From positions 7,428,238-7,492,237 of the forward strand of contig NC_092368.1 in the NCBI RefSeq assembly GCF_030848805.1: DNA of 64,000 nucleotides, in the 5' to 3' direction. The translations under genes were made by a program, and so were the position numbers. The notes below the pieces were generated by a model that worked only from the letters and a program-made list of their open reading frames with translations, was not told where the DNA came from and did not search any database. The stretch comes from Temnothorax longispinosus (Eukaryota > Arthropoda > Insecta > Hymenoptera > Formicidae). Below, piece after piece: positions 58,539 to 64,000 of this stretch. Position 1 is the first letter of the stretch. Each line of letters opens with the position of its first letter.

Positions 58539-58682
58539 ACTATGTTTACGTTACTTCTGTAGTAACTTACGATAATTCCTTTGCGTAAACGGGATTTTGT
58601 AGTAACTTACGATAATTTACTCCGCGTAAACGAGTGAATTATCGTAAGTTACTACAGAAGTAACGCTCGCGTAAACGTAGTA
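58539..58682. mobile_element. 144-bp hairpin MITE, abutting the previous one
   Basis: Actatgtttacg-ttacttctgtagtaacttac on the left is mirrored by gtaagttactacagaagtaa and cgtaaacgtagt on the right. An inner copy, gtagtaacttacgataattt, doubles the module. Confidence 0.8.
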
Positions 58683-59639
58683 TAAGCCAAATGCGTGACG
58701 CGTTGTCGAATTAACAAATCGACCGAGCCCGACGGCGATCGAAGCGAAATCGTAATATTAATCGGCACGTAACGATTACAGCGCAAGATGCACGACAAAC
58801 GATCTCGACGCTTCGCGAGAGGCACTCGCGGCAATTGTTCATGATACACTTTTAGACCGTAAGTAACAATACGCGAAAAATACTCGACAGTGGCTCGACC
58901 GACCACGATCCGATATCATCTGTCGAAGAACAATGCTGCGGTTTTCAAAACGATCGATGCGGCAACCTGATTGGGATATTATTTAAACGTAAATCAAACT
59001 CCAGATATCTCAAACAAAAATTAGAAATAATCCAAAGAATAAAATCAATTATATGTATATATTTCCAATATAATTTCCGATATCCAGAATAATATACAAT
59101 AAAAAAAATTTTTTTAAATAAATGGAACCGACTTATAAGGCTCCTGGGTAGTCACCGCAGCCATATTGAATTTCTTGCTATCGAGGCGAGAAATTACCCT
59201 ATTTTATGTTGCGGTATTTTCCGAAATAAAAAGACATTTTAATAAAAAATCACTATAGATCGTTTCAGCACACTTCTAAAATTGACCGGATACTATCCTT
59301 TTCCCTCGATAATAAACAAACAGCCATAAAACGAAGCCTACACATACGGAAAAACAAGCCGTTTTCGACTATCGAAAGGAGTGGAGAATTTTCCTTCCGC
59401 ATATGTATTTCTTGCAAATCTTACCATACGGTCAATTTTACGAGTTTTACGAATACGTTAAACGTTATAGCACAAGTACAGAGCGAATAATAAAGAAATT
59501 TAACGCAACGCAAAATAGGTTGTCAACATGTCACAAGACAGAATTCTCCATTGGAGAGAGTGAGAGGAGAGAGTTCTTATTTCTGCCGCGACGGTACGGC
59601 GCCACTGTCAACGCGGAGTTCTCGGCTTAGGGACCAGGA
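58683..59639. other. Spacer without recognised features
   Basis: Mixed composition; short ORFs at 58652-58906 and 59403-59630 show nothing recognisable. Confidence 0.5.
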
Positions 59640-59875
59640 GCCTTAAATAAAAGTTCTAAAAAGTATGAAATAATACTTTTAAAAATTCCTTTAAATTTTT
59701 TTAAGTCGGCGCCAAATTAATAATTACTAAATTAATTTGGCGCCGACTTCAAAAAATTGAAAGGAATTCTCAAAAGTAGATATTATTAATTTGGCGCCGA
59801 TTTCAAAAAATTAAAAAGAATTTTTAAGTCTTATTTCATACTTTTTAAAGCTTATTTAAATTAAAAAAATTTTTT
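59640..59875. repeat. AT-rich palindromic array with TTTGGCGCCGA boxes
   Basis: Aagtcggcgccaaattaat, attaatttggcgccgactt and attaatttggcgccgattt occur within 110 bp in alternating orientation. Outer aaaaagtatgaaataat pairs with ttatttcatacttttt. It is probably two overlapping or decayed MITE copies. Confidence 0.65.
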
Positions 59876-61133
59876 TTATTTTTTCCATCCTATTTTAGAA
59901 CTTTTTTAACCCTTACACACATACCCGGTTAGTTTTTTAAGTACGCGCCATTTCGAAATGGGTGATGGTAGTGGTCCGGTATGGGTCTGTAAAAAAACTT
60001 TCTAATTTCGAACGTCTAAGTTGAGGCAGCGTCAGTCTCGCCATAGAAGCCGAGCAAAAAAGAAAAAGAAGTTTGTTTGGGGTATGCTATACCCACGTTA
60101 TGTGTTAGTGAAATTTTTTGAGATATTTTATTTTATTTATTTACCGCAATATATTTTATTTTTATAACAGTTTTACGCTTTGTAGATAATTTGAGATTAT
60201 AATCAATACGGATTATTTGAGATTGTAATATACGGAATGGAAACGCGTTCGAAGTCACGCAGTACTTCGGGGATAGCGAACATCATTCATTTTTTTTATA
60301 ACTAGACATCACAGGCGCGCGCTATTAATTTAACTTTAATATTTTACTGTACTATTACACTATTAACCACACAACTGTCAAAATATGCCATGACAGTCGC
60401 TCATGAAGTAAGCGCAAAGCGCAAAGAGAGAACCAATCGGCATCGCGGAAAAGAGGCAACAATAACCGCGATATATTCGAGTATCGACTTTGCACGCCTT
60501 TTTTAGAGAGGGAAAATAAATTACTTTCAAAGAATTATATTGTAATTTTAAATTATTGCTTCCTCATAGAGAAAGTTTTGTTTTCGTACGTATATGAACC
60601 TTTGATTGCGTATAAAGTTGGGTCTAGTCAACCAAATTTAAATGAATTATTTATGAAATAGGGGTAGAAGAAACCAAAGAAAAGATTGTTTTTTGAGTTT
60701 TTGATGCTAATATGTTCAGAGTGTTCTAAAACGTCGAAATATTGCATTTAAAAAAATGTCTATATGTGTGTATGTGTGTATGTGCAGATTTGATGTCGGT
60801 GGTTGCTCTAACTTCCGCAAAGAGATATCGGGCTGTTTTTTTTTTAATCGATAGAGTATCATTAAAAAAAAGTTGGTATTTTGAATTTGGCGATAATAAT
60901 CGGTAAAAGGATTCTTTCTTTATAAAATTTTGAATTTTTTGAGGATCGGTGAAGGAGTTACCGATTTTTGCCTAAAAAGTGGACAAGTTATACATGTAAT
61001 CTCTATATATAGAGTATCATTAAAGGAAGGTTATTCTGAGTTTGGCGAGGATCAGTGAAGGGATTACCGATTTCTGCTTAAAAAGTGTATAAGATGTACA
61101 TGTAATTTTATATCAGAGTATTATTAACCCGTT

Positions 61134-61569
61134 GAGGTCACATGGGGTCCAGTGGACCCCAGGTTTTTTTTTCTTAAAAGTATATTATTTTGAGAGTAAA
61201 ACGCACAAAGTTTTTTTGCTCTATCTCATAAAATTTTGATGAATATTTTTGTGAAAAGAGTTAAATTTCTCGAAAAAAAATTTTTTCCTCACGTTTTTTC
61301 AACATAAAAAAATTTAAAGAATTATTGGATTATAAAGAGGAAGTCATAAACTAAATTCCAGTTCAAGGTTTGAGTCGATACATCAAAAAGAACGCCAATG
61401 GCAACTGTTGTGGGGTCAATATTCATCAAAATTTTTTGAGATAGAACAAAAAAACTTCCTGCGTTTTACTCTCAAAATAGTATACTTTTAAGAAAAAAAA
61501 AGCCTGGGGTTTATTGGACCCCATGTGACCTCTACGTTACTTTTAGGAGGTGTGACCTCAACGGGTTAA
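61134..61569. mobile_element. Nested foldback MITE with TTAACCCGTTGAGGTCAC ends
   Basis: TTAACCCGTTGAGGTCACAT at the left; GACCTCAACGGGTTAA at the right. Inside the ends ggggtccagtggacccc and ttactctcaaaatag-type arms pair. The TTAA duplication and CCC start again suggest a piggyBac-type MITE. Confidence 0.75.
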
Positions 61570-62037
61570 GGGTCGACAGGAGTAAGAGTGGAGACCTCTG
61601 TCGGGTTGGTTTAGCTGTGCTTAGTTGCGAGTCCGTATTTTATTTATTATAAATTTTTTAAGAGCCAAAATGGAAAATTCGGCTATGTACCGGGTTGCGG
61701 CTGATCTTACTGATTAAAACGAGCATAATTTTAATGAAATTCGTTATTCAATTTGGCTAAAATTTGGGAAAAACCGTTTCAAAGCAGCTTTCCTTGCCAA
61801 AGCAGCTGCTTTAAAACGGTTTTTCCCAAATTTTAGCCAAATTAATTAACGAATCTCATTAAAATTATGCTCGTTTTAATCAGTAAGATCAGCCGCAACC
61901 CAGTACATAGCCAGATTTTCCATTTTGGCTCTTAAAAATTTATAATAAATAAAATACGGACTCGCAGCTAAGCCAACCCGACAAAGGTCTCCACCGTGCC
62001 AATTCGGAGTTTGACCAGGACTCCTGTCGACCCTTAA
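61566..62037. mobile_element. Nested near-perfect palindrome, 470 bp, TTAA-flanked
   Basis: TTAAGGGTCGACAGGAGT at the left, ACTCCTGTCGACCCTTAA at the right. The arms (gagccaaaatggaaaatt, tgatcttactgattaaaacg, taaaatttgggaaaaaccgt) are almost identical inverted copies meeting at about 61800. It shares its left TTAA with the preceding element. Confidence 0.85.
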
Positions 62038-62365
62038 AGAAAGGTTGTTTTGAATTTTGCGAGGATTGGTGAGAAGGTTACCGATTTCTGCTTAAAAAAT
62101 GTGTAACGATTTTTGCTTAAAAAATGTGCAAGTTATTTGATGGATAAAATATTATTTAAGGAAGGTATTGAATTTGGCGAGGATCGATAAAGGAGTTACC
62201 GATTTTTGTTTAAAAAGTTACATGTGAATCGATAATATAAACTGATAATCATGTTACATGTACATCTTATACACTTTTTAAGCAGAAATTGGTAATCATT
62301 TCACCGATTCTCGCCAAATTAAATAACAAATCTTCCTTTAATGATACTCTATCCATCAAATAACT

Positions 62366-63213
62366 TAGGGCAGATTGAGGCGAATCGGATTAATATAAGT
62401 TTTAAGATAATTTTCGTTAGTGTTTTATTTTAAACGAACTATTTTATCGTGCTAATTAGTAATCCACTTGCATACTTAAAAACTATGAAGAAGCAATGTA
62501 CAAGTTTCTACTTGCACATTTAAAAACTATGAGGAAGCAATGTGCAAGTTTCTACTTGCACACTAAAAAACTATGATGAGAAAACAATGTACAAGTTTCT
62601 ACTTGCACACTTTTTTAAATCTATTTCTGTAAAACAAATATATGTATGTTCTCATTTTCGCCATTTTGTTGACTCGACGCCATGTTTTTTACGCCAAATT
62701 TAACTTGTAAATTATGTTTATCAATCGCAAAAACTAGACATAAAGTCTTAAAAATTTTTATAAATTAGTTTCAGAATTACAGAAATTTTTTTTACATGAT
62801 TGAAATTCTCCAAAAAAGTTAAAAATGTCCAAGTTTTTACCATGTCAAATAATTCAACTTTTTGGAACAAATAATTATAACGTATTTTTTTCATATATTA
62901 TCATTTCTGTACTTTTAAGATCCGTTAATATAAAATGTCTTTATCGGTTTTTTTAAGTTATGAATTAAAAAAAGTGATTTTTGCAAAATCTTCTTTCGAC
63001 TTTATTCGACTTATTTGCAAATATCTTTGAAGGTAAACATTAAATCACAATTACCATGTACATGGTCTTGTTCCTTATAGTTTGGTACACAATTAAAAAA
63101 AAGTTTAAAATTGATGCACAGGACACGAAGTTATAGTTGAAATACGCGAGTCGGGTATGGCATACCCACATTGTACTAACGTTACAGACTGGACAGTATG
63201 TGTTTCAGGGTTA
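62366..63213. other. Right part of the piggyBac-like element
   Basis: AT-rich, no ORF. It contains the ~44-57-bp tandem repeat at 62468-62612. Confidence 0.5.
62468..62612. repeat. Three tandem units of acttgcaca...tgtacaagtttct
   Basis: Each unit reads acttgcacaytt, aaaaactatgargaagcaat, gtacaagtttct. The start and end boxes are themselves complementary, so each unit can form a hairpin. Confidence 0.8.
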
Positions 63214-63373
63214 AAAATCGGTTCTGTTTAAAAAAAATTTTTTTTTAGCAAAATGGAGCCAAAATAGCGTCAAAAAGTGCACATTTATTATACTACGTAG
63301 TGTAAATAATTTACACTTTAAGTTCAATTTTTTTAACTGATTCTGTATGCGAAACCCGCGAAACTCTTCATAT

Positions 63374-63533
63374 GTATTAGAGTTCTATATTAGTAGAGAA
63401 ACGCAAACTTTACCTCAACTTTGCCGTCGCCGCCATCTTATGATCGTACGCCCGTTGTCTATTGGTCTATAACCGACCAATCAGAAGGAGAAAGAAGTTT
63501 GCGTTTTTCTACTAAATATAGGACTCTAATAAC
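63374..63533. mobile_element. 160-bp TIR MITE
   Basis: Gtattagagttctatattag and tagagaaacgcaaactt at the left; aagtttgcgtttttctacta and atataggactctaataac at the right. Confidence 0.75.
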
Positions 63534-63546
63534 GGTGTCCTAATTA

Positions 63547-63714
63547 AGGGTTCAGACACAATGACAAAAATAAGGAATAATTATAAGATAAAGGAATAAG
63601 GAATAAGGGAATGTCGCATCTCACTTCAGTACACGTACATTAAAGTGAGATGCAACATGCCTTATTCCTTATTCTTTTATTTCATTCCTTATTTTTCTCA
63701 TTGTGTCTGAGCCC
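63547..63714. mobile_element. 168-bp hairpin MITE
   Basis: Gggttcagacacaatgac, aaaaataaggaat and gcatctcact pair with agtgagatgc, attccttattttt and cattgtgtctgagccc. It lies 13 bp after the preceding element. Confidence 0.8.
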
Positions 63715-64000
63715 AACTTTATTTTAAAGGAACTTTACCATTTAGGCGACACCAGCGCCACCAACTTTCGCCCAAAAATTAGCCCACTTTCATAGTAAAT
63801 GGAGATCGGTCTTTTTATCTCTTTCTCCCTGGCGGTATTTTATAAATCTAGTGACTTTAATGGTAGAGTAAGGATCCTTTAATGAGGGATAAGACACCGA
63901 GGGTGCAGAATGCGGATTGGTCGTCCGCCATTAATGGGATACTTCCGGTTTGAGTATATTTTAGTAAAGATAGTGTATAGCTAGTGTATAGTATATGTCA
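63715..64000. other. Right edge, no feature recognised
   Basis: Mixed-composition sequence with no ORF, repeat or RNA gene seen. Confidence 0.6.

Larger units (their letters stand above)
60836..62365. repeat. Interrupted tandem array of a ~90-130-bp unit
   Basis: The unit is: gagtatcattaaaggaaggt, tttggcgaggatcggtgaag, gagttaccgatttttgctta, aaaagtgtacaagtta. Copies lie at about 60850-61015, 61015-61133, 62038-62150 and 62150-62215, and an inverted one at about 62250-62365. The block 61134-62037 is inserted into the array. Confidence 0.7.
59906..63214. mobile_element. piggyBac-like non-autonomous element, 3.3 kb, TTAA-flanked
   Basis: The left end is TTAACCCTTACACACATAC. The right end, reversed, is TTAACCCTGAAACACATAC. 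A TTAA target site with CCCT-initial inverted repeats is the hallmark of the piggyBac superfamily. A palindromic subterminal box of the form gggtatgcyataccca occurs near both ends (60080 and 63152). No transposase frame exists. The interior is AT-rich with tandem repeats and two nested TTAA-flanked foldbacks, listed separately. Confidence 0.65.

Overview
The window reads as an insect nuclear genome, most likely a hymenopteran and probably an ant. It has intron-containing animal genes, abundant undepleted CpG, many short microsatellites, and a dense population of foldback and MITE-like elements. The organism call is an inference from protein character and composition, not from a search. No rRNA, tRNA, CRISPR array or bacterial operon was seen.

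Left part (1-22,870, minus strand): the 5' half of a HIF-1-alpha gene (Drosophila similar, sima). Four coding exons join in phase: 22198-22155 (start codon and Lys/Arg-rich N-terminus), 3711-3524 (bHLH), 914-772 and 390-205 (PAS-A). The gene runs off the left edge, so PAS-B, the oxygen-dependent degradation region and the transactivation domains lie outside. The first intron is about 18.4 kb. Inside it sits a 1.2-kb open exon (6900-5690) that ends in a strong donor of the correct phase. This looks like an alternative first exon adding about 403 Cys/Asp-rich residues to HIF-1-alpha. The introns are packed with inverted-repeat elements, including a 3.36-kb giant hairpin (16253-19611), a 2.0-kb TIR element (10336-12333) and two opposed copies of a 341-bp MITE.

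Middle part (22,870-28,500): two small minus-strand genes overlap by 10 nt, RPP14 (RNase P/MRP subunit, two exons) followed by CHCHD4/MIA40 (mitochondrial intermembrane-space oxidoreductase, one exon). This layout predicts a bicistronic mRNA. Divergent from them on the plus strand is a 586-residue single-exon gene rich in His, Ala, Gln and Ser tracts, best matched from memory to Corto (centrosomal and chromosomal factor), a Polycomb/Trithorax-associated chromatin protein. A GC-rich promoter and 5' UTR zone of about 2.4 kb separates the two transcription directions.

Right part (28,500-64,000): no convincing coding exon was found in about 35 kb. It holds microsatellites, long strand-asymmetric pyrimidine/purine tracts and at least fifteen palindromic MITE-like elements. 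These include a five-member family built of AAGACGTCTT-like palindromes and, at 59906-63214, a TTAA-flanked piggyBac-like non-autonomous element carrying two further TTAA-flanked foldbacks inserted side by side into its tandem repeats.
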